NCBI GenBank assembly: GCA_011316305.1 | Contig: SAUG01000098.1 | Span: 124,001-188,000, forward strand | Direction: 5' to 3' | Length of the DNA stretch: 64,000 nt | From: Rusavskia elegans | Taxonomy: Eukaryota > Ascomycota > Lecanoromycetes > Teloschistales > Teloschistaceae | Part shown: piece by piece, positions 39,901-54,900 of the stretch | Position numbering within the stretch: the first letter of the stretch is position 1 | Layout: each line of letters opens with the position of its first letter | Program-made: the position numbers and the translations under genes | Notes under the pieces: model-generated | Seen by the model: only the letters and a program-made list of their open reading frames with translations | Told to the model about the DNA's origin: nothing | The model's database searches: none

Positions 39901-42900
39901 ATAAAGCGTATACGAAATAATAGCGTCTACTTTATTAATTAAATTATATTAAAGAAGAGTAGCGTATTATAATTAATAGTAAACTATAAAATATCGAAGA
40001 ATTAGAATATAAGATTATTACCGCGGATCCGTTTTTTTTTATAGATCTAAATCTTTTTATCGATATTACTTCCGAGTAGATTCTTTTATCTAGCGATTCC
40101 GGCTAGTTAATAACTTCTTTAACTCCTTTTAGTAGAACTATTATAGAGCTTTCTAGTAGTTTACTAAATACTTTTTAAATTTCTAGGTATTTTCTAAAGT
40201 AGGGTAACTTTTCTATTTAATTAGATAGTTCTAACCTTTCTATTATAGGATTTTCTCGACTATAAAGGTATTTTCCTCTTATATTTCGAAGTTAAATATC
40301 TAATATAACGCCGTTCGGAGGTTAGTTAGTTTTAAAAGAAATATATAAAATACCGGGTATATTTTAATATCTTTAGGTAGATCGAGTTTAAAGTTCTAAA
40401 GTTCTCTAATTTCTTTAATTAAAAATAGTCCGACTTTAATATAGTTAAGTTTCTTATTTAGAATCTTTATTTTTAGATTTTTTATAAAAAGGTATACCTT
40501 ATTTCCCTTCTTTAACTAAAATACTATTTTTTATTTTTTATTCTAGTATTTATCTAAATATTTCTATATTTTTAGAATATTTCTATAGATTCTTTTTTAG
40601 ATTTCGATTCTTTAGACCGCTGCTTCCGCTAACTTATATAGTAGCGGTTATCTAAATAAATTTACTTTTTTCCTATTATCGGCGTAGAACAGTATTTTTT
40701 TTATTGTATTTAATTTTTTTATATTAAGTACTAATTATATTATTAGTAAAAGCGAAATCTAATTATTCTAAATATTGTTAATATAATACTTTAGATATTA
40801 TTCGAGTATCTAGTTAGTATATTCTATCTATCTATCTATTATTAGATAAAAAGCTATTAATATTTTTAGTTTAATACTAAATAGAGAGATAAGGATTTAT
40901 TAATAATTTAAAGTAAAGAGTTTATCTCTATTATTTATTAATACTTCTAGTAATCTATAGTACCGAAATAATCGATCTAGGATAATAAATCTAAGTTATT
41001 CTATTATAAAATCTTTTTTTAATAGAATTACGTAGATATATTCTATAAGTCTGTCTATTATATTAAATATCGAATTATATTCTATATTTATTATCGGGTT
41101 TTTCGATTTTAGGAATTTAATAATAAAGTCTAATATAACTTCCTTCTAGAGTAAATTCGGTAGTTCTTAATACTAAATCTCTCTATAATAAGTATATATA
41201 TTATACTTATTTTACTAATAACTAAAATATCTTTTAATATATATCTCGATATATTACTTTATATTAGAAAACTAGTAATACTATTATAAAAATTATATTA
41301 TCTTTATTATACCTGGATATCTTTATAGTATTCTATCGTAGTATTTTTTAATATATTCGTTAATTTTATTATCTAGTATTTATAACTTTCTCTTTTTAAT
41401 AGAAAACTATTTTTAGTTATCTCTAAATATATATAGCGTTATATTTATTTCGTATTAATTTACTAATAGTAATCTATTTTTATTAACTTTAAAAATACTA
41501 TTATTAAAAATTTCCTTTATTTTTATATAATTACTTCTTTGATTTAAAATATCTACTTTTCTATTTTCTTTACCTAGAATATAGTATAGTTTAAATTTAT
41601 ACTAATCGAAAAGTTTAGACTATCGTATTTATTTTCTATTAAACTATTTTATTATTATAAAATATAAACGATTTTTATAGTCTATAAAGATAATTAATTC
41701 TAGTAATTCTTCGGCGTATATTCTTGATTACTTTAGTAGAGCTACTATAGCTAGTAGTTTTTTATTATAGATATCGTAATTCTATTTTACTAGCGATAGT
41801 TTTCTGAATATATATACTATTAGATACTATTTACTATTATATTATTATAAAATTTATATTTTTATAGCTAGATCTAATAAATCCGTTTCTATATATAATA
41901 GTTTCTTCGGATCGAATATTTTAAATACTAGGTCTTTTATATATTTTCCTTTAAGATCTTCGAATATTTATTATTTTCTTTTTTTCTAGTACTATTCGAT
42001 AGTATCTTTTATTAAAGTTATTAGAACGAGAGCTCTTTTAGAATAGTTTTTTATAAATTTTTAATTATAGTTTATAAATCCGAAAAAATTCTAGATTTTT
42101 TTAATATTTATTAGTATTTCCTATTCTATAATAGCTTTTAGTTTACTAGAATCGATATATAGTCTATTTCGTCCTATAATAAATCCTAGAAAGTTAACCT
42201 CTTTTTTATAGAATTTATATTTTTTTAATTTAAGGCGTAAGTCCTTTCCTTTTAGATAATTAAGAACTTTACTAATATATTATTTATATTCTTCGAGTAT
42301 TTTAGAAAAAACTAAAATATCGTCGAAGTAGGTAATAATAAATATATCGAGATATTCTTTTAGTATATTATTAATTATATTCTAATAGGTTACCGGGGCG
42401 TTCGTAAATCTAAACGGTATTATTATATATTTATAATAACTATACCGTATTCGAAAAGCTGTTTTTTATTTTTTTCCGGCCTTTATTTATATAAAGTTAT
42501 ATATTCCTTAAAGATCGAGTTTTATAAAGTATTTTATTCTAGAAAATCTATTTAAGAGTTCGCTTATATTTAGTAGTAGATATCTATTTTTAATTATAAT
42601 ATCGTTTAGCTTTCGGTAATTAATATATAAACAGAGTATTCCGTCTTTTTTAGATATAAAAAGGATCGGATATCCTACTAGTAATTAAGATTTCCTAATA
42701 AATCCCTTTTTTATATTTTTATCTAGATATTTACGGAATATTTTAAGCTCTATTATAGATAATAGATAGATAGGTCTAAATATAGGTTATTTACCTAATT
42801 TAAATCTAACTTTATAATCTTACGTTAAATATTTAGATAGTATTTTTATAGTTACCTCTTCCCGAAATAAGTTTATCTAATTTTTATATTTATCTGGAAC

Positions 42901-45900
42901 CCTTCCTAATAGATTTTCCGTTAACTTTTTATTAGATAATATAGAGTTTTTAAAAGGTTTATAATTTTCTTTTCTATTTCTATTTTATTATCTAGCTAAT
43001 CTCTACCGGTATCTAATAAATCGGACCTAAATAGTTTTTAATTATCCTTTTTTAAAGTTATAAATTCGCGTTTTATATTCTATTTTTTATCTATCCGAGA
43101 TTACTATTTCGGTATAGACTAAATACTTTCTATATAAAAATATTATTTAATACTAAATACTTTTTTTTCCTAGTCTATTACTAGATTATAATCCTTTAAC
43201 TAAAGTATTCTAAATACGATATCGTAGCTAGCTATCCGAATAATATTAAATTAAAGTTCTTTCTAGTACTAGTTACTTATTATTTAAAGCGATATTATTT
43301 TTTTTATAATCTTTCTATCTCTATTCGGTATTTTATTTCTATTAATAACTATTAAGTTATATAGATCCTTTTTTTTAGTCCGAAGGAATTCTTTCTTTAT
43401 AGCTAAGTCTTTTAATACGAAATTTCCGGTTATATCTAAATTAATAAATATCTTAATCTTCTATAGTCTATTTTTAATTTTAATAATTATTCCGATTTCG
43501 AGTATATATATATAGCTAGCTAAATTTAGTTACTTTTTCCGGGCTATAAAGTTATACGCTCGTAGTATACCTATTACTACGAGAATTTAACTTTTCTTAA
43601 ATTATATTTAATATTTTCGTAATTTCGGTCTTTATAGTTTACCTGCGAAATATATCTATAGAGGTTTTAATTAAGGATTCTATTTCTCTTTTATTATTTC
43701 TTCTAATATTTATATCTGCTATAGATAATATATCTAGAGTAGTTATAAGTATTATAACTTCCGGTTTTAATAGGTATTATAGAAGTACGTCGGCGTAGTT
43801 TTAATAGATACTATCCGGCTTTTTCCTTTTCTAATTTATAGATCCTATAGTTATTATTATAGTAGGCGGTCTAACTAAATAGTATATACTAATTTTCTAT
43901 TATTATATTTTTTCGTTATAATACCGGTTTAGAAATATTTTTATCTTTAGAAGCGTCGCTTCCTAATTTCTTTTCTAATATATTAATAATATAATTTACT
44001 TTCTAATTCTACTAATCGTTCTATAGATATTCGTTATTAATTTATATTTTATAGGTATTCTTAAATCTTTTATAGATTACTATAAATTCTTATTTTACTA
44101 GTTTTTTATTATAAAGAGTTTAAAGGTATACTAGTCTGACGTCTTCTATTATTATAATCTTCTATCTAGAAACGACTTTCCTTCTAGTAGATTTTACTAT
44201 TACTCGCAGCGAAGTATTATTTATAGTAGCTTCCTACAGTACTTTATTATTTCCTATAAATATAAATCCTTTATCCGAGCTAGCTTCTTAGAATTTAGAA
44301 CTACTATTATCGTTTTTTAAAATAATCTCTTACTAGTCTTTAGATTTCCTTAATATAGTATTAAGCTATCGTTACTATACTTTATTTAATCGATATTCTC
44401 TTGCGAGATAGCCTGGTTTACTATAATTATAGTACGTCTTAAAATTCTTATTCCTTTTACTACCTCTAGAGTTCTTCCCTTTACGTTACTATTATATAGA
44501 GTCCAGTTCTATAGATATAGGTCCGTAGTAGCTATTTCCGGTCCTTTTATTTAGTAGCTATTTTCTATATAGCTTCCTAGAGTAGCGACCTATATTAGCT
44601 CGTAGTTTTCTATTATAGCGTTTTTCTATATCTCTTTTATATAGCTTATTATCGAAGTCGATAGATATTTTAATTAGATTATCTAAAGTTTCGTATATTC
44701 GATTATCGCGTATAAATTTATCTTTTATTTATTTTTTTAGTTTTTATCTATATATTACGTATAAAGTATCGTTATTCTATTCTATTAGTAGTAACTACTC
44801 CTTAAACCGTATAGCGTACTCCGATACTACGGTTTTCTACTAAAGGTATTAAATAATATATTTAGTAGTTAGGATTTTATTTAAAATTCCGAAAATATTA
44901 TAAATAGCTTTTTTAAACTATACGAACTATATAAAGATATATTTATTATCTTTTTTATCGTCTATATATTAGCGTAGGAGAGGTTTTATCTAGTATTAAA
45001 CTCGTCTTTAAAAATAAAATATAGTAAAAAAGGGTTTTTTTTTTCGGGTATAGAATAGAATACGAAGTATATATCTAATTATATAAACTAATCTTCTAGT
45101 TTATTCCGGTTTCTATAATATTTATCGGGCTTATTAACTTTAATATTATAACTATAGTAATTAGTAGTTAGAGTATTAATCTTTTTATTACTACTATTAT
45201 CTTTTATCTAGATTTTTTTACTTTTAGATTCGGACTTTTATACTATAGAGTTAGAATTATTTAGAGTAGAGGTTTAATATTAACCTGCGATAGATATTCT
45301 AAGGGTATTTAAAATATTATAGAGCTATCTAGAGAGCTAGTATTTCTAAAAGTTAGTTAGATTTATTAGTATATCTATAAACGGAAGTATAACGGGTAAA
45401 TATTTTAAATTAATATAAAAATAAATTAGTTTAATAACTAGAATAGTATATAGCGATAACTAATAAATTAAATATAAGCTATAAAAGCGTCGAGTTCGGG
45501 ATCTATATAAATAAATAAAATCCTCTACTATTTAGATTATTTATAGATAAAAATAACTAAAATAGCTTTATTTTAGAATATTTACTCGTTAAAATAACTA
45601 AAACTGAATTTACTTATAGTATTTATTTACTAAAACTACTAAAATTAGGGTATTTAGAGTATTTACTTACTAAAACTACTAAAATACTCTTTAGTACTAA
45701 TACTAAGGCCGTCCTATATATCTCTACCTATCGAGGCGTAATAGAAAATCTTACGTTATACTAAATACTACCGCGTTTCCGAAAGTACGCTGCCTGTACT
45801 TATAATAGTTATTTAGAATTTTAATAACGAAAACTAAATATATAATATTTTTAATCTATATAAATGAAAATTTCTAGGTTATGAAAATTATAGATTTACT

Positions 45901-48900
45901 AAATTAATTGATATTAATTTTAAATATATTACTATTATTAAAGATAAAATATATAAATTAATTTCGTTTATTTGAATTAAAGATAATAACTAGCTAATAT
46001 TTATATTAGTAGAAAATAAATATATCGATATTAATTATTATAGTATCCGCGATCTATATAAATATAATTTTATTATTATTAATTTTAAACCGAATGAAGA
46101 AATAATAGCAAATAATTCATTAAATTATTAATAAATATAAATATAGAATATATTAAAAAATATTCTATATAAAAACTAGTAGAAATTCGGATTAAATATT
46201 AATTTTCTAGATTTTATTAAATTTAAATTATTTATTAATAGAATTTTAAAATAGTAGAAACTAGTAGTTTAAAAAAATATTATCTATATAATATAGAAAA
46301 ATTCTATTAATTTAAATAAAATTCGAAAATAATAGATATTAATAATTTAAAGAAAGATTATTTATATACCGAATGAAAATATTAAAATATATAGTAATTT
46401 AGATAAAATTTATATTAAAATTCGGACTAAAACTCGCGTTAAAACTCGAATTAAAATATTATAGATTTTATAATTTATATCGATCGTTTTAAAAATTTAT
46501 ATTAAACAAATAAAGATTAGATAATCTATACCGAAACTAGACTGGCTATTTTGAATCGGGTTTTCGTCGAATCGTCGGGAATCCGACCCGATTTTAGCGG
46601 GTCGAACCGGTTCGACTCGCTAAACGGTCGAGTCCGGGTTAAATCCGAATCGAACCCAGGATACTATTAAACCTTTTCATTTAATTAAGAATAAAAGTAA
46701 TATAATTAGATAATATAATTAATCTAACTAGAGTTTTTCTAGCTAGCGTAGTTAATTAATTAGAATTTTTTAAATTATTTATATCATTTTTATACTAGAA
46801 TTATATTTTTATACTAGGCTTTTACGCTAAAATCTAGTTTTAGCGGGTCGGATCGGGTTAGTTAACCCGGGTTCGAAACCCGACCCGACGGCCAGCCTAA
46901 CCGAAACTTTAACGCTTTAATTTAATTTAAAAAAGAAAATTTCTATATAGAATTTTTATCTATTATTTAATTAATTAAATAGATAGAATAATTTTTATAG
47001 TTTTTTCTATTATATTAGACTACCTGATCATTTAAACGAATATAAAATTTAAAACTTTTTATCAAAATAATATTTTAGAATTTTAAAAATAAATTAAAAA
47101 ATAATAAAATTTCGCTAGCGTTTTATATTAAACTATCGAACTATATTATTTTAATTAAAAATATCTTGCAGTGAAATATATTTATTTTATAGAAAATAAT
47201 CTTCGAATTATATTAAATAAAGCTAATCTACTAATAGAATTCTATTTTAAAATAACGGAATCGGAAGTATATATTAAAAATCGAATCGAAAATAATTCTA
47301 AAATTAATAGACTGTTAACTTCGCTATATAAAATATTTAAAGAAATTAAATCTTTAATTAATTATTTTAAAATCTAGATTTATAAATACAAGTTTTTTAT
47401 ATAATTAGAATTATTATTAATAGATAATAAAGAAAATAATCTTATAGATTAAAATAGAATATATATTTTTTTAAATTATAATATCAGAATTTACTTTTAA
47501 TACCGTCTTTAAACTTTTAGTATAAAATTGGTAATTAAAATTTATATTATTAAATTTTCCAAAAAGATAAAAAATTTTTTTTTTTTTTTTTTAAATATTT
47601 AGATATATAATAAACTTTTTAAAAGAAAGTTTTATAAATAATTTTTAAAAATATCTATTACTATATTAGTTATTATATCTTTTATATTTATCGACGTTTA
47701 AATCGAAATCTAGCTGTCTATTTAAATTAAAAATACTAATATTTAATTTCAAATTTCTTAAATCTAATATCTATTTCTAGAATATTCTATTCCGATTATA
47801 TTAATATAATATAAATTTATATATTACTAAATATTTAAATAGAAAAAAAAAGCTAATATAAAAGATAATAACGAAAATCTTTATTAAAAGAAAATTTCTA
47901 AAATTAATATAACGGTCGTTCTAGCGTTTATTACTATAATAAATATAGAATACGATAATAATAACAAAGTTATATAAATGAAAGCTTATTTTAATATATA
48001 GAATTAGTTAAATATTATTTCGATATTATTGATATAGAAATAAACTATTAATAATTCTATTTAAAATAAAAAATAAATAAAAAAATTATTACTATAGAAA
48101 TTATCGCGTTTATATTAAATAGTATATAGATATTTATTTCTTTTAAAGAAATTTAATATTATTATTAATAAATAGATATTTAAAATTATATTATATTATT
48201 TAGTAGTTTTATTAATAACTTTTATAGATATACGAAGTTTATTTGTTTTTTTAACTTCTATTAATTATATTTTGATTATTTTTATATCGTTCGAAAATTT
48301 TGAATAAATTTTTTCAATTGAAACTTTTTTGGTCTATAACGTCAAATCCGTGATACGTATATATAGAAAAAAGATATAAATTTATAGTGTTAAATTTAGA
48401 TAAAGTTTGGCGCCGGTCTAATATAATTAGAAGAATTTCTATACGATCGTAATAGATAAAAACATTTTATACGTCTAAAATTTTATTATCTATTAATCGA
48501 ATTTAAATCTAAAATTAACTATTATATATTATTAAATTAAAGTTTTAAATAGAAATAAATAGTAGCTAATAAAATTCGATAGCGTAAAAGTTATTTTATA
48601 TAGAAAAATCGATTACTAAAAAAAATCGAGATTTAATAATCGATTACGTTACTACTATTTTGATAAAACGAATAGTTATTAATAATTCGATTTATAGTAT
48701 ATATATTACTAATAGAAATCGCAAAAATAGAGTATATATATCGCGTGGATCTATTATTATAAATAGCGTGGAACTATAAAAAACGTATAGATTTTTAAAA
48801 TTGTAGATTGATATAAATAGAATGATTTATATATTATTTTCCTTTATTTCGTAATATCTACGGATTTTAATCGAATTTCTACTCTAACGTTATTTGATCG

Positions 48901-51900
48901 TCTTTATCTATAGTTCGTCAAGTCTATTTCTTTTATTCCGTTTTCGGAAATTTTATAATCAAATAAACGAATTAAAAAAATTATATATAACTTTTTTTAT
49001 AAAATAGAAATATACTAAAATAAAGTTTATAGAAGAAAATTACAATAGATATAATATAAGGAGAAATTCGACTATAATTTTTAGAAATTTACTATCGAAA
49101 TATAATTAATTAAAGTTTATATATTTATCGGCTGCGAATAAAAAACCGATAATTTCGTTTCGATTAAAATTCTAATTTTTTTTAGTAAAGAGATTTTTTT
49201 TATATAATATATCCGTAATCTATAAATTTTCTTTAGAAAATACTACGGGCGAAAATTATAGCTATTATATTCAAAATAGTACAAGATTACTGCGATTCAA
49301 ATTTCCGTACGAAAACTTTAAAGACGTTACAGCTCTATACAGGGTCTTTAGAAATAGAGGCACTAATAAAACCGTGCTGATAAGTTTATCGAGATAGAAC
49401 AAACCGGAGTTGGAATCAGAGAGTCCTAGATCATAAACCAGAGCCTGTGCTAATATATCAAGAAGCGCAACAACGTGTTCCATATTTGCAACAATCGGCT
49501 TTGAGAAATCGAGATTCCGCAAGCAAACTGGAAATACACGAGGGAAGCAACTCATTTCGCCAGATACCCAACGCCACGGAATCCGGAAAGAAGGATACAG
49601 ATCATTCCACGAACTTCTACCTTTCACCCAATTTTGTTTTGCTAAATATACCATGTAGTTCTCCGCTTGTTGCGACTTTGCTGCTATCTTCTCAAGAGTG
49701 AGGCAGCAACAACGCCAAACCCAGCGATAACTGTTGACACAGTAGTACCCGGGTTGTCCGCAAAGATTTGGGTTGGAGTGCGCCACGGTAGCCGTTTCGT
49801 AAGCGCACAGCCGAGCGAAGCGTTGGTCCAGCCAGCAATAGAGGCCCGGCACCGAGAGGTCACAGACGCTTTGTGCTCGAGTAGTACTTGGAACACTTCC
49901 AATCTTCCTTGGGCGAGCTTTGTAGGAGCCGACTGTACGGTCCATGCCTTCTCGTCCGCACAAAGCTCCTCGAGGGGAGTGCGCCCGGCCTGATTGATGT
50001 CCAAGACAGAAGCGCCGTGTTTAAGGAGTACCCGAACGACCGCAGGGTCTGCTTTACGAACAAGATAATGAAGAGGCGAGTTCTGCTCTCGGTCTAGAAC
50101 TGCGAACGAGGCGCCACCTTTGAGCAGATGATTCATCGTGGCCGGTGAATGATAGACGTAGAATAATGGTGTGCGGTAATTCTTATCTTCTGCGTGCAGA
50201 TTGGCGTTATGTTGTAGAAGTATCTGGACAAAATGATCTGTTTTTGCTTCCGCAGCAATATGCAGTGCTGTTCTCCGATCTTCGTCTGTAGCAGTTGTTG
50301 AGGCACCATGTTGTAAAAGCTGCTCTGTACAAGCGAGACTTTGTGCGGCGATAGCCTTGTGTAAGGGGGTACGGTGCTTCAACTGACAAGGAGTATCGAT
50401 GCTGGTATAAAAACCCAGAAGCTGGCACATGATTTCTCTCGACCGGAGGGTAGCAGCGAGATGCAAAAGAGTATCGCCGTCCGTGGTACGGAAGATGGCA
50501 TTAGCTCCGGAATAGATAAGACAGTCTACTAGCTTCAACTGGTCTTTCCGGATACACAATTCAAGTGGTGGCCTGCCCTGATGGCAGGCTATGTTAGGAT
50601 TGGCCTTCCGGCGTAACAAAGTATCCACAATTTCCAGACTCCTATCAACGTTGAAGTCGTCAGCGCGGTCACAGACTAACCATAAGGCCGTCTTGCCCTC
50701 CCGATTTTGTATGTTAACATCAAGGTTAGCCCCTTTGAGCACTTTGATGGCCTCCAAGTGGTTGTCGAAAGCTGCGCAGTGTAGTGGCGTATTCACGTTG
50801 TTGTCCTTTACATTAGGATTCGCTCGAGCTGCCAGCAATATTCTTGTAACCTGTCCATCACTCTTGAACAATGGTGTTTGGCCTTGAGCATCCTGAGCAT
50901 TGACATCGGCGCCATTTTCGATGAGATAGCGCACCGCTTCGGTGTGATGGGCACTCGCTGCGAGATGCAGAGGGGTGAATCGGTTTATCATAAGCGCGTT
51001 AACATTGGCACTATATTGGACGAGAAATTCGACCGCGCGGTAGTGGCCACCCTTGGCTGCGGCGTGGAGCGCAGTCATTGCATCATTATCAGGGGGTTGC
51101 TTTCGAGATTGATAGTTGACATCAGGGTTTTGTCTCCACTGTGAATCCATCTCCGTCACATCGCCAATCAGCGCCGCTTGAATCAGCGCCCTTGAAGCCT
51201 TCTTCGACGTACGGAAAGACAGACTAGTACGGCGTGCCCGACGTCCTTGCGTCCTCGGTTGGCCACGAGATGGTTGTGTATCAAGCAAGGGATTTGCGAG
51301 AACATCGTCGTCGCTATCTTCCTGTAGCCCAGCGTCGGTCCACTGACCATTCGAGAACCGCGGTAGGGGTGGTCTTCGACTGGCGATTGCTTTTTCCTGT
51401 CGCTGTGGCTGACGACTGCAGTAATTAGTACACTGCCGAGGAACAGGCTTTTGGAGGTCACTGTTCAGACTCACTCACGAACGATCTCAATCAGGTCACG
51501 AAGATTTCTGAGTTGATCCTGAAGATGGTGCCGTTGACGGTCGAGACCAGTCTCATTCCACACAACTTTCAGACGATCTCGTCGTGACTCCGACTTCAGA
51601 TGCTTGGCGGCATCAGTGATCCTACTGAGGGCTTCCTGACAAGTCTCAAAGTTTGTTGTGACGGCGTTGAAAAGTTCCACCGACACGAAGGGCAGTCGTG
51701 GCCCTATGTCGGGTATGTTTTCGCTCAGAAACGTTTTTGCACTCGATATATCAGCGTGCAGGTATCTGATACCGGATGGGGAATCTGACCACTGCTCGTA
51801 TTTGTTTTTTACTTGTAACACGATGTCGAGGGTGACCTTTGCAGCGGCTAAGCAAGCAGTCAAACTTGCGGGTTCCATTGCAACGAGGAGTGTGTATGCA

Positions 51901-54900
51901 ACAGTGTTGATGAGAAGAGCTCCAATGCCACTGTAGACTGCAAGATAGGTGGCGACTAACACTCCATCCTTCTAACATAAGGTATCGAGGGTGAAAGGCC
52001 TGTGAGCGACAAAGGTGGGACTGAAGGAACGCGAAGTTTTGTAGCCTGCAAGGTCATCGGGGAAATTCAATACCGTACAACATCCGACAGAAGCCTGGGC
52101 CGGTCTTTTTGGGGGATGGATGCTAGCTACCTCGTGCCGAAGCGCCCGGGTACTTATCAATGACAAGTTGGCCTTCATGAGCCAATTAATTGGCAGTTAC
52201 GGATAGAAGTACTGGATGCTGACGTGGGGAGTAGCCTTGGCTGCAGTGGTGGCTGGGATGATTACAGTAAACATTCTCTAAATGGAAGTTGGGTATAAGG
52301 AATGGCTCTTTCTAACAGTGCCCCCTACATGGTTGCAAACGGTATACAGCGTCGGACTTCGAAGTTCCGGGTCTAAATACGGGGTAAGTCTTGGTTACGG
52401 CCTCGAGACCTCTGATTAACCAGCTTACTATATACTAAATCTCTATTTAATCGCAGTTAAATAAAAGTATCGAGCTATTTATCTTCGACCTTTACTTTTA
52501 CGTAAAATTTAAATACTAAAAGCGTTTTGAAAAACGTCGAAATTCTTTCTAAAACCTCGCCAGTATATAGAAAATAATATCGAAAGTTTAGAATATACGT
52601 TAAAATTAAGTTTCCGAAATAATTTTTAATATACTATTAATTTTACTAGTAGATTCGAGGATTTTCTATTTATTATTCGTTTAATCTATTAATTTTATCT
52701 ATTTAACTTTCGAATTCGTCGAAATTAAAACTATAAATATATAGTTCTCGCTAAATTTTCTTTTATTATCTAAATATATTTTTTCGGCTAACGAATTTAG
52801 ATACTAGCTTTTTTATAACAGGTCTAGAAATAGTAAAAAATCGCTAATATAATAGATTTTATCTAAAACGCTATTAGTATATTACGTCCAAAATTCTATA
52901 GAAATATTTACGTTTATTAATTAGATAAACGAATTAATAGTTTAGTTTAATTAGAGCCGCTAGAGCCGTAGAGCCGCCTTTATTTAATAGGACGGCTCTA
53001 TCGAATAGATCGGTCTTTATACTATAAATATCGCTTTTTACATCTATTTAATAGTTTTTTTTATATTAGTTAATAGTTATTAATATAATTATTACATATC
53101 TTTTTTTTTAATTACATTCGTAATAAAAATATTTTATAATATCGCGACTTTACTTTTATAGCTATATAGAACTAGTCGCGATAATTTATATTAAAATTTT
53201 CTTACTATTTAAAAGTTTGGACAACGATTATAACTATAGTTAGATTTAAATATAATATTTTCTAATATATAGAAACGTCATATTATAATAATTTACTATA
53301 TTAGATTTATTATCCCGTTCTATAGATCGAATTAATACTATTAAAACGATATATTTAAATATTTATAAAAGGAATAGAAAATTTTTAAAACTATATTTTA
53401 TTTAGATAAATATCTATTTTATATTAATAATATAATATATAAACCAATTTAGTAATAAAATAGTTAAAATTCTATTTATAATAATATATCTAAAAGAAGC
53501 TACTTTTAATTAGATATAGTTTTATATAGAAAACTATTTTAATAATCCGGAAAATCAAAGAGAAATTAAAATAATCTAGATTTTTAATAATTGTAGTAAC
53601 CTAATTGTAGCTATAAAAGAAACTTTCGAAAATAATAATAAAAATAAAATAATAATAAAAAAAACTAATAGTTCCAAAATAATAAAGTCGATAACTATTT
53701 ATACTATTAATTTTAGAACGTTAGTTTATAAAACGAATTAGAAAGATTTAATTTTGAAAGTGTATTTCTATAAAAAACTTAATAATATAATTAAAAAAAC
53801 TATAATAATAATCGAAAAAAAAAGATTTATTAATAATATTAATTAAACTAATCATTGAAATTAATACTAGATAATATAAATAGTCTATAGATAAATAAAC
53901 GTTTATTAAAATAGAATCTACTAAAAAATAATTTAAAGGAAATCTAATAGAACTCGATACTATCGAAAATAGAAAATCGCGGACTAAAATTTATTATTTA
54001 TATTAAAAGATAGAATGTCTAAAAAGAAAGTATCTAATTAAAAAAATAATAGAAATAACCGAATATTAGTTTAAAATAATAAAGAAATTATCTAAAAAAA
54101 AATTTAGAAAATATTAAATAGAATGTTATTTAACCTATTATAATAATAATTACTTTATTTATCTATCGGATAAAAAAAGATTAGGATAATATTTTATAAA
54201 ATCTAAAAAAGCGAAAAAGATAAAGAGATTAACTATAGAGTTTAGACTATATAAAATAGAAAAATCTTTTACTATAGCGTTTAAAATTAAAATTAGAAGT
54301 TATTAAATAATAGTTCTCGTAAATAGAAAGAAAAAAAATAAAATTATAAAAAGACTATACGATCGGATAATAGAATATATCTAAAAATATTTTGAGTAGG
54401 ATAATAAAATTATAGAAATCGAAATTAAAATAAAAAACGAATTTATTAAAATAATAAACTGTATATTAATCGAAAATTTAAAATAATATATTCTTTTTAG
54501 AAATAAACAGAAAAAATTAATTTTAGAAATACTAATATAGAAAGAAATTGTAGAGTAAATATAAAACTATAAATAGTATATCTTTCTATTTATAAAAATT
54601 TATTATATAAAGAATTTAATATAACGTTAAATATAGACTATAAAGAAATCTAAAACTTAGATATAAAATTTAAAAAAAGAAGAAAAATATAGGAAATAAA
54701 ATCTAGAAAAAATACTACTATCTATTATAGTAATTAGCGATAAAATATAATAAAAACTAAAAAACAATTTAGATACTATAGATAGATTATATTAAGAAAA
54801 GTTATAAAAATATCATTATATAAATAGAAAAAATTTAATATAATCTCGCTGAAAATTTAGATATAAAAGAAGAAACGCCAGATTTATATTAAACGTTTAA